Part shown: one piece after another, positions 1 to 8,188 of the stretch
Position numbering within the stretch: the first letter of the stretch is position 1
Layout: the number at the start of each line of letters is the position of its first letter
Assembly (NCBI RefSeq): GCF_014863605.1
Contig: NZ_CP062252.1
Coordinates: 4,721,001 to 4,785,000, forward strand
Source: Pseudomonas allokribbensis
GTDB taxonomy: Bacteria; Pseudomonadota; Gammaproteobacteria; Pseudomonadales; Pseudomonadaceae
DNA: 64,000 bases
Direction: 5' to 3'
The notes under the pieces: model-generated
What the model was told of the DNA's origin: nothing
Databases searched by the model: none
The model's input: only the letters and a program-made list of their open reading frames with translations
Position numbers and translations under genes: made by a program

Positions 1-202
1 TTTCGTCCCGGATACCTACAGATGGATCTTTGCGTTGAACCCGCTGACGCTGTTCATCGAAATCTTCCGACTGCCTATCTATGAAGGCTCCCTCGCCGGG
101 CCCGATGTTTATGCAAAGGTTGTGACACTGGCAATTCTCAGCTTGCTTTTGGGTATATACATATTCAAAAAGCATGATCGATACATAGTATTCAAGTTGT
201 GA
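1..202 (+). CDS. Polysaccharide/O-antigen ABC transporter permease, C-terminal end (partial)
   Basis: Frame 2 is open from the window edge to a TGA at 200-202 and encodes the last 66 residues of a membrane protein. A hydrophobic segment (about VVTLAILSLLLGIYIF) is followed by a short basic tail, as in the C-terminus of Wzm-type ABC-2 permeases. The preceding WIFALNPLTLFIEIFR stretch fits the last periplasmic loop of that family. The stop overlaps the GTG start of the ATPase gene by 4 bp (GTGA), which is typical of a translationally coupled permease/ATPase pair. The protein would carry the undecaprenyl-linked polymer across the inner membrane. The N-terminus lies outside the window, so the family call rests on the end of the protein and on its partner. 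Confidence 0.75.
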   Translation, partial: FVPDTYRWIFALNPLTLFIEIFRLPIYEGSLAGPDVYAKVVTLAILSLLLGIYIFKKHDRYIVFKL

Positions 203-951
203 TCGATATGAACTCAAGTATCTCGATAAAAGATCTAAATCTAAACTTCCGTCTGTACCATGACAAAGGACAGTCGCTGAAGGAATTCTTTGCTGGGCTG
301 CTGAAGCGCCACAACAAAAGCAAATACACGGAATTCCGCGCACTGAAAAACCTCAATCTCGAGGTCGTTCATGGCGACCGGATCGGGATTGTGGGCCACA
401 ACGGAGCAGGGAAAAGTACGCTGCTGAAAGCCATTTGCGGCATTTACTGCGCAACAGAGGGATCTGTAACGGTCAATGGCCGAATTGCCCCTCTACTGGA
501 AATTGGAGCAGGCTTCAACGTTGAGCTGAGCGGCCGTGAGAACATCTACCTCAACGGCGCGATCCTCGGCTACAGCAAGTCCATGCTCAAAAAGATCGAA
601 CCCGAGATCATTGAGTTCACGGGTTTGGCCGAGTTCATTGACACCCCTGTGAAGTACTACTCCACAGGGATGTACATGCGCCTGGCTTTTGCTATCGCCA
701 CCGCCGTTCATCCAGACATTCTTATTCTCGATGAACTTTTTGCCGGTGGTGATGCAGAATTCATCGATAAGGCTCTGGCACGCATGCATGATTTCATTGA
801 TAGCTCTAGCATCATGGTATTCGTATCCCATCAGCCCGACTTGCTGCGCAAGCTGTGCAATAGAGTTATCTGGATCGATCACGGCAGCATCGTCGAAGAT
901 GGTGAGCCAGATGTCGTTATTAAAAAATATTTGAATAATCACGCGGGGTGA
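199..951 (+). CDS. wzt: O-antigen/polysaccharide ABC transporter ATP-binding protein (Wzt-type, short form)
   Basis: This 250-residue ATPase would energise export of a lipid-linked polysaccharide with the permease encoded just before it. It has Walker A GHNGAGKST (about residues 66-74), a signature region YSTGMYMRLAFAIA and Walker B ILILDELFAGGD, and the GRIAPLLEIGAGF stretch typical of TagH/Wzt ATPases. It ends soon after the H-loop (FVSHQPD). It therefore lacks the roughly 150-200 residue C-terminal carbohydrate-binding domain of Wzt proteins that recognise a chemically capped chain end. The start used is GTG at 199, overlapping the permease stop; an ATG at 208 is an alternative. Neither has a strong Shine-Dalgarno, which suggests coupling. 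Confidence 0.9.
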   Translation: MIDMNSSISIKDLNLNFRLYHDKGQSLKEFFAGLLKRHNKSKYTEFRALKNLNLEVVHGDRIGIVGHNGAGKSTLLKAICGIYCATEGSVTVNGRIAPLLEIGAGFNVELSGRENIYLNGAILGYSKSMLKKIEPEIIEFTGLAEFIDTPVKYYSTGMYMRLAFAIATAVHPDILILDELFAGGDAEFIDKALARMHDFIDSSSIMVFVSHQPDLLRKLCNRVIWIDHGSIVEDGEPDVVIKKYLNNHAG

Positions 952-955
952 TACT

Positions 956-2092
956 GTGGCAACGCAACTTTTTGTTCCAAACTTCCGAGTCGACGAATGC
1001 CTTGAAGGCATCCGCGAATGCCTGGAAAAAGGCTGGACCGGTCTGGGCTTCAAGACAGTCGAAATGGAAGAGGCCTGGAAAACCTACACAGGCCTGCCGC
1101 ATGCGCATTTCCTGAGCTCCAACACGGTTGGTCTGCACCTGGCATTCCACATGATGAAGACGAAGTATGGCTGGGACGACGATGCCGAAGTCATCACTAC
1201 GGCGCTGACCTTCGTATCGACCAACCACGCGATCATCCAAGCCGAACTCACCCCGGTTTTCGCTGATGTCGACCAATACCTCTGCCTCGACCCGGTCGAT
1301 GTAGAGCGCAAGATCACCGACAAGACCAAGGCGATCATCTTCGTCGGCCTGGGCGGTAACGTCGGCCAGTACGAAAAAGTGCTCAAGCTGTGCAAGGATC
1401 GCGACATCAAGGTCGTTCTGGACGCCGCTCACATGGCGGGTACCCGCGTTGACGGCAAGCACGTTGGCCATGACGCAGACGTCACCGTATTCAGCTTCCA
1501 GGCCGTAAAAAACCTGGCGACTGCCGACTCCGGGATGATCTGCTTCCGCGACAAGGAAGACGACGAACGTGCGCGCAAGCTGGCATGGCTCGGGATCAAC
1601 AAGGACACATTTGCACGCACCGCCAGCCAGGGTGCCTACAAATGGAAGTACGACGTGGAAGAGCTGGGCTTCAAATATCACGGCAACTCCATCATGGCCG
1701 CCATCGGCCTGGTCTCGCTGAAGTACCTTGACCGCGACAACGCCTATCGCCGCCAACTGGCCGACTGGTACCTGGAAGCCCTGGAAGGCGAAACACTGAT
1801 CGAGCCTGTTCTGGTTTCGCCAGGCTGCGAATCGTCCCGCCACCTGTTCCAGGTTCGTGTTGCAAAACGCGATGAAGTACTGATGGCCATGAATGAGCAC
1901 GAGATCTACCCAGGCGTGCACTATCGCGACAACACCGAATACCGCCTGTACAGCTCGGGTGCCGGCAAATGCCCTGCCGCACACAAGGCCAGCAATGAGC
2001 TGATCTCTCTGCCGATGCACATGGGCGTCACCAAGAATGACGTAGAGTTCATCGTAGAGACTCTGAAGAAAGTAGTCAGAACGGGTCTCTGA
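956..2092 (+). CDS. DegT/DnrJ/EryC1/StrS family PLP-dependent sugar aminotransferase
   Basis: This 378-residue fold-type I aminotransferase belongs to the family that transaminates nucleotide-linked keto-sugars. The PLP-binding aspartate is in VVLDAAHMAG (about residue 156), and the Schiff-base lysine is K185 in SFQAVKNLATADSG, so it should be catalytically competent rather than a lysine-less dehydratase. The start is GTG at 956 with GGGGTGA about 7 bases upstream, 4 bases after the ATPase stop. It is followed after 2 bases by an SDR gene, so the two may make an amino-sugar together. The substrate cannot be told from the sequence. A biosynthetic role in O-antigen is inferred from position. 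Confidence 0.88.
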   Translation: MATQLFVPNFRVDECLEGIRECLEKGWTGLGFKTVEMEEAWKTYTGLPHAHFLSSNTVGLHLAFHMMKTKYGWDDDAEVITTALTFVSTNHAIIQAELTPVFADVDQYLCLDPVDVERKITDKTKAIIFVGLGGNVGQYEKVLKLCKDRDIKVVLDAAHMAGTRVDGKHVGHDADVTVFSFQAVKNLATADSGMICFRDKEDDERARKLAWLGINKDTFARTASQGAYKWKYDVEELGFKYHGNSIMAAIGLVSLKYLDRDNAYRRQLADWYLEALEGETLIEPVLVSPGCESSRHLFQVRVAKRDEVLMAMNEHEIYPGVHYRDNTEYRLYSSGAGKCPAAHKASNELISLPMHMGVTKNDVEFIVETLKKVVRTGL

Positions 2093-2094
2093 CC

Positions 2095-2916
2095 ATGAAT
2101 CTCCGATGCAAATATTCAGCCGGTTACCGCATTGCGGTAACCGGATCAACCGGATATGTCGGAAGCAAATTTCTGGAGTCTTTCGAGACTCCAGATTTTG
2201 TTGAGACTGACTTTACTCAACTTCCAGCTGGCTCATTGATTGTTCATCTTGCAGCAAACATGAACAATACAAGCAGCGCACTTTCTGAAAACACTCTCAT
2301 CGACACGCTGGTACTGGAACAGGTCAACGAAAAACATCGTGGCTTGATCTACGCTTCCACCAACAACGTCTACCCCTACGCCTTGAACTGCCGCACTGGC
2401 GACAAGCTGCGCTGCAACGATTACTACTCTGCCTCCAAGGTCTTCGGCGAAAAACTGTTCGAAGATCTGATCAGAGTCCCCTTTGTCTCGGTAAGAATTG
2501 CCGATGTCTTTGGCGTAGGCCAGAAACACGGAAACTTCTTCAAGGCGATCGAGCAAGGCATCCGTCAAAAGAGCAGTCTCGCTCAGTACGGTGCAGGCCT
2601 CAAAAGACGCACGTATGTCCACATCACTGAACTGGTCCAATTACTGAAATGGATTGCGACAGACGGATTTGATCTGGCATCGACAACACGCGTTCTGAAC
2701 ACTGGCTACCCGGACTCTGCCAGCATTGCTGAAATCGTGGCGCTGGCAGCCGAAATGACCGGGTTGGAAGTCATCAACAAACACATAGAAAATGATCTGT
2801 CGGCTTTTGATGTCAGAACCATGCAGCCGACAATCCTGCCAGGCTATGCCCCTCAGTGGAGCTCTTTCAAAAGTGCTTTCGCTGGCTATGTCGAAGAAAT
2901 CAATTTACAGGTTTAA
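2095..2916 (+). CDS. NAD-dependent epimerase/dehydratase (extended SDR)
   Basis: This 273-residue Rossmann protein has the dinucleotide-binding motif GSTGYVGSKF near residues 17-26, the HLAANMN segment corresponding to the family's HxAA motif, and a catalytic YYSASKVFGEK (YxxxK). These mark the extended SDR family acting on nucleotide sugars. At 273 residues it is shorter than typical 4,6-dehydratases (about 320-350), so it may be a reductase or epimerase. It starts 2 bp after the aminotransferase stop and is 8 bp from the next gene, so it is almost certainly in the same transcript. A joint role with the aminotransferase in building a modified sugar is inferred. Confidence 0.85.
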   Translation: MNLRCKYSAGYRIAVTGSTGYVGSKFLESFETPDFVETDFTQLPAGSLIVHLAANMNNTSSALSENTLIDTLVLEQVNEKHRGLIYASTNNVYPYALNCRTGDKLRCNDYYSASKVFGEKLFEDLIRVPFVSVRIADVFGVGQKHGNFFKAIEQGIRQKSSLAQYGAGLKRRTYVHITELVQLLKWIATDGFDLASTTRVLNTGYPDSASIAEIVALAAEMTGLEVINKHIENDLSAFDVRTMQPTILPGYAPQWSSFKSAFAGYVEEINLQV

Positions 2917-2924
2917 CATAGAAC

Positions 2925-3905
2925 ATGAATATTCTGATTACCGGTGCGGGCTCTGTAATGGGACAGAGCATTTACAAGGCCTTGGCATTTCACGATTTTG
3001 GCGAGCCTCTGAACATCCACTTCGCCAACAGTGAAGAGCTGGGTGCCGGACGCTTTTTTTCCCTGCCCTCAGCACCTGTAGTCAAGACGCCTATATTTCC
3101 TCTGGCGGCATCCCCTGAGTATCACAGCCACCTGCGAAACTATGTAAAAGAACACGACATTCAAATTGTGTTCTCCGGCACCCAGCACGAGCTGGCGGCG
3201 GTAGCCAACTATCGCGATGAAACACTGCGAGCCGCAACGCTCTCCTCTAGCATCACTGACATCTGCATGGACAAGGTCTCCACGTCAGCCGTGCTGGAGC
3301 GACATGGCATCAGAGTTCCAAAGACCAGTTCGCTGAGTGAGTACCTGGAGTCCGGCAACATCTCCGGCCCGATTGTAATCAAACCGAACCATAGCTCCTC
3401 TTCTCGCAGCATCTATAAGGTTTCCGGGCTTGCTGAAGCCAAGAAGCTGATCGCGGAAGAAAACATCAAAGTTGACTCCTTCCTGGTTCAAGAACTGTTG
3501 ACAGGCAACGAGTACACTTGCGGTTGCTACGTTGACCGTTACACCAAAGAAATCAACCATATCATTTTCAAGAGAACACTGACGCCGGACGGCGCCACCT
3601 CGTATGGTGAAATCGTTCTGGATGAAAGCATTTCCTCTTATCTGAATAATATCGGCAAGGCACTGATTGAAGAAGGCTTGGACTTTGGCCACTTCAACGT
3701 TCAGTTGATCCAGACCGAAACCGGTCCCGTTTTGTTTGAAATCAATGGTCGCTTGAGTTCAACCGAGGCCTCCAAGGCATACTACGGCTACAACTCGTGC
3801 GCAGCCTTTGTATACAACATCGTTAAACAAGAACCTTTCAACGGCTGGAAGATTGCACAGTCTGGCCGATTCCTGCGCTACTACGAAGAGCTGTACTTCG
3901 AATAA
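2925..3905 (+). CDS. ATP-grasp domain protein (carbamoyl-phosphate-synthase-like ligase)
   Basis: This 326-residue protein has an N-terminal Rossmann-like pre-ATP-grasp segment (ILITGAGSVMGQSIYKAL) and a C-terminal ATP-grasp fold. Visible marks are GPIVIKPNHSSSSRSIY (ATP-binding lysine and loop), FLVQELLTGNEYTCGCYVD, and the metal-binding FEINGRLSS near the end. ATP-grasp enzymes join a carboxylate to an amine, thiol or other nucleophile through an acyl-phosphate. The acceptor here is unknown. The gene lies between an SDR and a phosphoesterase, in the same operon as a sugar aminotransferase. Amidation of an amino-sugar by an amino acid or other acid is a reasonable inference but is not shown. 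Confidence 0.85.
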   Translation: MNILITGAGSVMGQSIYKALAFHDFGEPLNIHFANSEELGAGRFFSLPSAPVVKTPIFPLAASPEYHSHLRNYVKEHDIQIVFSGTQHELAAVANYRDETLRAATLSSSITDICMDKVSTSAVLERHGIRVPKTSSLSEYLESGNISGPIVIKPNHSSSSRSIYKVSGLAEAKKLIAEENIKVDSFLVQELLTGNEYTCGCYVDRYTKEINHIIFKRTLTPDGATSYGEIVLDESISSYLNNIGKALIEEGLDFGHFNVQLIQTETGPVLFEINGRLSSTEASKAYYGYNSCAAFVYNIVKQEPFNGWKIAQSGRFLRYYEELYFE

Positions 3906-4633
3906 TGAGCAGCCTCCCCTTGCTGTTACCTTATCGTGGAGAGCCCGTGTACATCATTGCCGATGTACACGCCAACCTCCCCGCCCTGCAAGCGGTATTG
4001 GACTCAATACCGCCCTCGGCGGATATCGTTTGCGCTGGCGACCTCCTGGGCTACTACACCGAGCCGAACGAGGTTTGCCGGTTACTGCGAGAACGCAAAG
4101 TACATTGCATCAAAGGCAATCATGACAAATACGTACTGGGCGAGCTCAGCTATTCCGATAGCCGAGAATCGAAGTACAGAATACAGAGCACACGAGAATC
4201 GCTGACCGACGAGAATCTGGAATGGCTTTCATCACTCCCGGACGCTCTGGAACTGCGCTTTTCGACCGATGAAAAAAGCACGCCTGTCGATACAGCCATG
4301 TATGTAGCGCACGGAAGCCCACATAACGCTGAAGAGTACATCTATAAGGATACGGAGATAGGCTTTGCCTGGCCCGACGCAATGGACTACCTGGTGCTCG
4401 GACACACGCACCATCCAATGCAACGGCCAGCCGGAAGCGGAGTCATCGTCAACCCGGGTTCTGTAGGCCAGGCCAGGGACAGAATTCCCGGTGCGTGCTA
4501 CGCGTCTATCGATGCGCACTCAAGAACTGTAGAGTTCTTCAGAGCAAATTATGATATCGATGCCTATAAAAACAGACTTCGAGAAGCAGGCATTCAAGAA
4601 GCCATGATCGAAATCCTGTCAAGAACCGCGTAA
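3905..4633 (+). CDS. Metallophosphoesterase, calcineurin-like (YfcE/MJ0936 type)
   Basis: This 242-residue protein carries all the di-metal motifs of the calcineurin-like family: IIADVHAN, CAGDLLGY, IKGNHDKY, VAHGSPH and LGHTHHPM, followed by NPGSVGQ, which is characteristic of the YfcE/MJ0936 phosphodiesterase branch. It would hydrolyse a phosphomono- or diester in the cytoplasm. Its ATG overlaps the ATP-grasp stop by one base (TAATG), so the two are tightly coupled. This is an unusual partner for an O-antigen cluster; the substrate might be a phosphorylated sugar intermediate. It is the last + strand gene before the convergent hairpin. Confidence 0.88.
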   Translation: MSSLPLLLPYRGEPVYIIADVHANLPALQAVLDSIPPSADIVCAGDLLGYYTEPNEVCRLLRERKVHCIKGNHDKYVLGELSYSDSRESKYRIQSTRESLTDENLEWLSSLPDALELRFSTDEKSTPVDTAMYVAHGSPHNAEEYIYKDTEIGFAWPDAMDYLVLGHTHHPMQRPAGSGVIVNPGSVGQARDRIPGACYASIDAHSRTVEFFRANYDIDAYKNRLREAGIQEAMIEILSRTA

Positions 4634-4644
4634 ACAGTTAGCAC

Positions 4645-4680
4645 CTTGGCCGAGGAGGAAGTTCACCCTTCCCGGCCAAG
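4645..4680 (+). terminator. Hairpin between convergent O-antigen operons
   Basis: CTTGGCCG pairs with CGGCCAAG, with an inner GGAAG/CTTCC helix, followed by TTT on the + strand. It lies 12 bp after the phosphoesterase stop and before the converging acyltransferase gene. The U-run is short, so termination strength is uncertain. Confidence 0.5.
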
Positions 4681-4754
4681 TTTCCCATGCACGTCGCGAT
4701 TCGCTCCGACCACACACTGTCCCGTGAGCAGAATGCTCAGGACAAGAAACCGGC

Positions 4755-5915
4755 TTACACGGGAGCCACTTCCACCCCCTCGTTGCTTACCCTCTTGTTA
4801 TCCTTCTTCTTGTTCATCCTGATAAATGGATATTCCACCAACAGGGAAACAAGATAGGAAAGAAAAACACAGACTGCTATCCGGATCATAGATAAACCGT
4901 GATCGGTAAACATATCAGACAACCACTTGAGCAGACCGCCATTGATATATCTGTTGGTTATCTCAAAGAACAGTATATGAATCAGGTAAAGCGGGTACGA
5001 CAAGCGAGCCAGCAACACAATGGGTTTTACCTGTAGAGGTACCCAGTAAGCACCGAGTACGAAACAAGCCCCCATCGCACCCAAGAGTGTTGGCAGCCAG
5101 ATGGTGTCTTGCGTTATCAGGTAGGGTTTCGCTAAAAATCCAGGGTTTCCATAGATATAAACAAGAAAAAGAAAACACAAAGTAATTGCTGCCGAGAGCC
5201 ACCACACCGATTGCGATCTGACGTCAGGAGCAAATCTCAGGTAAGCCGCTGCCAGGACACCTGCCACCAGTTCGTCATATCGAGAATGGAATTGAATGAA
5301 GTTTGCGAAATACCAACTGGAGTCGTCGGGTGCAAAACCCGATGTCATCGCAGCTCGTACTGCCATACCTGAAATAAAAGCAACAACCAGCGTAACCAGC
5401 ATCAACCATGGCCTCTTACCTGAAAGGTAAGACACCAACACAATCGCCAGCGGGGCAATCAAGTAGAACATTTCCTCAATGACCAGACTCCACGAGCCGC
5501 CGGGAATGTAAGCATCATTGATATTGAAGTAGTCCGGAAAGAAGTAAGGCCCCGTAGTTTGCAGAAACAACATCCCCGAAAGCATGCTTTTCAAAGCTAT
5601 AAAATCGAACACCCCACCCGCTTTCAATACAAAACATAAAAGCATAGAAAAATAATAAACTGGAAGTATTCGCAAAGCTCTCTTCTTGTAGAACTCGACA
5701 AAATCGAAACGACCCGATGCTGTTTTATCGAGAATGATTCCGCCGATCAAAAAACCACTCAGTACAAAAAAAATGTCTACGCCTATCCAGCCGACAGAAA
5801 AAAAATGAAAGTGGAAAAGAACTACAAGCGCAACCGCCAGCGCCCTTAAACAATCGACGCCCGGATACGCACCTGCACCGGTCAAATAGCCCCAGTGCTC
5901 CTTGATATAACCCAT
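4755..5915 (-). CDS. Acyltransferase family 3 (OafA/YrhL-like) membrane protein
   Basis: This is a 386-residue integral membrane acyltransferase of the family that O-acetylates polysaccharides. The N-terminus has GVDCLRALAVALVVLFHFHFF (the conserved R-A-x-V and H residues), followed by GVDIFFVLSGFLIGG and about nine more hydrophobic helices, ending in a basic tail. The frame is open further upstream to 6056, but the start at 5915 (MGYIKEHWG) is chosen because AGGGGA lies about 9 bases before it. The ATG at 5924 sits directly against that site. It probably decorates the O-antigen from the periplasmic side. It is the last gene of the - strand series, separated by 315 bp from the methyltransferase, so it may have its own promoter. 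Confidence 0.9.
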   Translation of the reverse strand: MGYIKEHWGYLTGAGAYPGVDCLRALAVALVVLFHFHFFSVGWIGVDIFFVLSGFLIGGIILDKTASGRFDFVEFYKKRALRILPVYYFSMLLCFVLKAGGVFDFIALKSMLSGMLFLQTTGPYFFPDYFNINDAYIPGGSWSLVIEEMFYLIAPLAIVLVSYLSGKRPWLMLVTLVVAFISGMAVRAAMTSGFAPDDSSWYFANFIQFHSRYDELVAGVLAAAYLRFAPDVRSQSVWWLSAAITLCFLFLVYIYGNPGFLAKPYLITQDTIWLPTLLGAMGACFVLGAYWVPLQVKPIVLLARLSYPLYLIHILFFEITNRYINGGLLKWLSDMFTDHGLSMIRIAVCVFLSYLVSLLVEYPFIRMNKKKDNKRVSNEGVEVAPV

Positions 5916-6230
5916 TGCAGACATTCCCCTGGCCTGGCTAAATAGTTTCTGAATTGTACCGTCGTACAGGAGGCGGGGTGAACAAAACCATCCGTCTTCC
6001 GACGGAGCTCTGTCCCTGTTTGCCCTTGATCGGGAGAGGTGTTGCGACACCGCCACAGCCCCTTATCCTGAAACTAGGCAAAAAGGCGATCACCTACCCA
6101 CCGGCGAGAGCTTTTACTAGTCTAATACAAACGGACTTAGTGAAATCCCGGCATCCTGCTCACTAAAAATAGCAACCATTCTGCCGGGGCTTAAAGGTGC
6201 AAGACAGCTGATCGTAGCCTCTTTGTTCGA
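5916..6230. other. 315-bp intergenic region upstream of the acyltransferase gene
   Basis: No gene is supported here. It holds the acyltransferase Shine-Dalgarno and a perfect 6-bp hairpin at 5991-6006 (TCCGTC-TTCC-GACGGA). On the - strand that hairpin is followed by TGGTTTTGTT and might weakly end the methyltransferase transcript. A promoter for the acyltransferase is expected, but no convincing -35/-10 pair was identified. Confidence 0.35.
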
Positions 6231-7082
6231 CTACCCCAGGGCATCAATCTTGCGACGAAGATCCTGAATGACGGCATCTAGCTCATAAACCAGGAAGTTG
6301 ACTGGAGTCAGAACCCCGTCAACACTGAAAATACTTCCGTCTTTTCTCGTAGTGGTCACTACACTTTTCGCAGTACGGAGTTCTGGCTCACCCACTTCTC
6401 TTGCTTCAAGATAGGCGATTTGATTGTTTATGTGCTGGAGCTGCTGCTCAACAAACGCAAACGGATCATCCTTGGTCCCGACAGGACCTGTTTCAGGACG
6501 TACGGGACAAGGTTTGACTGCTTCCAGGGAATAGGCGATCTGATCTACCACGTTCATTTTCGAGGAACGCGCCAAAAACTTCTCTTCGTCTGAAGAGTCC
6601 ACATATTCTGGAAAGTAGAAATAGGATACTGACAAGGTCTTGAACTCAATACCAATTTCACTGTTCGCAGAGTATCTCAGCCCCCAATGCGGGCAACTAG
6701 GTGAAGCATACTCGTGCTTCGCCATTGCATCCGTTTCCGAATCGGAGGAAAAGAACCGAAACGTATGTTCGTTGAAACAGATGTTGTTGTTGTGAAATGG
6801 ATTGGCCAGGTTAGCGGTGGTTGTAAAATAAGGAACAACGATCTTGAGTTGACCAGCCGGTTTCAATACCCGATAGCACTCCTCCATAACATGGAGAAAG
6901 CCTTCGATCGTCAAATGTTCTAGAGTATGAGATGAAAAAATGAAATCGACACTGCTGTCCTCAAAAGGGAGACGTTCCTTATTGAGATCGAGCGTAATAT
7001 CGGCATCGCTCATCGCAGAAAAGTCAATGCCGATTGCCCCGGTGATTTTCTTCCTTCCACAGCCAATATCAAGAACTACCAT
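6231..7082 (-). CDS. Class I SAM-dependent methyltransferase with helical C-terminal extension
   Basis: This 283-residue protein begins directly with SAM motif I (VVLDIGCGRKKITGAIGID). The acidic ITLDLNKERLPFEDSSVDFIFSSHTLEHL covers the usual motif II/III region, and MEECYRVLKPAGQLKIVVPY is typical of UbiE/type-11 methyltransferases. After about residue 190 the sequence changes to a charged, heptad-like region (FVEQQLQHINNQIAYLEA and VYELDAVIQDLRRKIDAL) that probably forms a coiled coil. It could methylate a sugar in the O-antigen; a chain-terminating role of the WbdD kind is only a thought, since there is no kinase domain and the exporter ATPase lacks the matching recognition domain. Confidence 0.82.
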   Translation of the reverse strand: MVVLDIGCGRKKITGAIGIDFSAMSDADITLDLNKERLPFEDSSVDFIFSSHTLEHLTIEGFLHVMEECYRVLKPAGQLKIVVPYFTTTANLANPFHNNNICFNEHTFRFFSSDSETDAMAKHEYASPSCPHWGLRYSANSEIGIEFKTLSVSYFYFPEYVDSSDEEKFLARSSKMNVVDQIAYSLEAVKPCPVRPETGPVGTKDDPFAFVEQQLQHINNQIAYLEAREVGEPELRTAKSVVTTTRKDGSIFSVDGVLTPVNFLVYELDAVIQDLRRKIDALG

Positions 7083-7189
7083 AAATAAAACCTACTCATA
7101 TTTGATATGACTCTAAGCGCAATACACGTAGATCACGATGCAAGCCACTTACCTTACACACCCGAATGACCGGACGCCCCCGACAACGC

Positions 7190-8110
7190 TTATTTCATCT
7201 TGCCAGTGACACCGGCTATACCGTCCCGCGCGCCACGAAGCATCATCTTAACGCACGCCATTCGATCCGAAGAAAAAATACCAAAAAAAACCAGTGCTCT
7301 CAGGCATCGTGCAAGGTCGGCTATTTTCCAACGTAGCGGCATGTAGGATCTTTGCTGAAGCAGAATGCTATTGCGGAACATATAGTAATAACGGAAAGGT
7401 GAATGGTACGGAACGGTTCGCCAACGAAGAAACCAGAATCTGGCTCTACGATCTCCCAACGAATGCAACATGATCGCGTCGTTTACGCCAAACAGCTTGA
7501 GTCCCATAGACTTCGCGCGCAAGCACCATTCAGTGTCGACGTGATCGATAAACAGGCTCGCATCCACGCCCCCGACCTTGGCGATAGCTGAAAGGGGAAT
7601 CAGCGATCCAGAGGAAATTAGAAAGTCTGCCTCGACAACTCCGCTGTCAGGAGCACAGTCTATTCGAGAAAAACCGAAATACCCGATACGTACAAAACTG
7701 GACAACCTGCCGCCGTCGAAGTCTTTGTAACCTGGCGCAACCGCTGCCAAAGGAACACCAGATGACTCCAGCTCCCTCGCTGCTGAAAGCAGCTTCACAA
7801 CCATATTCTTCTCAGGGCAGCTATCCTGATCAAACAGCACGACGTAGGTAGCGCCGGAAGTCTTGGCATATTCAATACCAACGTTCTGCGCATGACCGAT
7901 ACCCAGGTTTTCACCAAGACTGAGAACAGCAGGTTTGCTTTCAATGTCTAGCTTGCTGACAAAAAGCTCCATCGAATCCGACGACCCATTGTCCACAATG
8001 ACAATGCTATCGACCTGCTCGTTTAAAGACTCGACCAAATTCCTCAAGTTGCCCAGATCTGGAAAGAAGGTAATGATCACTGCGCATACAGATGGGACTT
8101 GTTTTTTCAT
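7190..8110 (-). CDS. Glycosyltransferase family 2 (rhamnosyltransferase-like)
   Basis: This 306-residue GT-A glycosyltransferase has a beta-strand start VCAVIITFFPDLGNLRNLV, the nucleotide-binding VDNGSSD, and a DQDS motif (VVLFDQDSCPE) at the place of the DxD metal site. The arrangement is that of the WbbL/rhamnosyltransferase subgroup, and IDHVDTEWCLRAK is the usual ED-like acceptor motif. It would transfer a sugar, plausibly rhamnose from dTDP-L-rhamnose given the rml genes in the cluster, to the growing lipid-linked chain on the cytoplasmic face. The start ATG at 8110 follows a 78-bp gap after the upstream glycosyltransferase gene. Confidence 0.88.
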   Translation of the reverse strand: MKKQVPSVCAVIITFFPDLGNLRNLVESLNEQVDSIVIVDNGSSDSMELFVSKLDIESKPAVLSLGENLGIGHAQNVGIEYAKTSGATYVVLFDQDSCPEKNMVVKLLSAARELESSGVPLAAVAPGYKDFDGGRLSSFVRIGYFGFSRIDCAPDSGVVEADFLISSGSLIPLSAIAKVGGVDASLFIDHVDTEWCLRAKSMGLKLFGVNDAIMLHSLGDRRARFWFLRWRTVPYHSPFRYYYMFRNSILLQQRSYMPLRWKIADLARCLRALVFFGIFSSDRMACVKMMLRGARDGIAGVTGKMK

Positions 8111-8188
8111 ATAAAACTCGAATGCTCATGCCCATTTATATAGTTACGGAACGTCAAACTACACGACCTCAAACCTGGAACTCCTCAT

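Noticed and set aside
920..2149. 409-codon open frame antisense to the DegT aminotransferase
   Set aside because: The + strand gene has PLP lysine and aspartate motifs and proper spacing; the antisense frame has no family resemblance.
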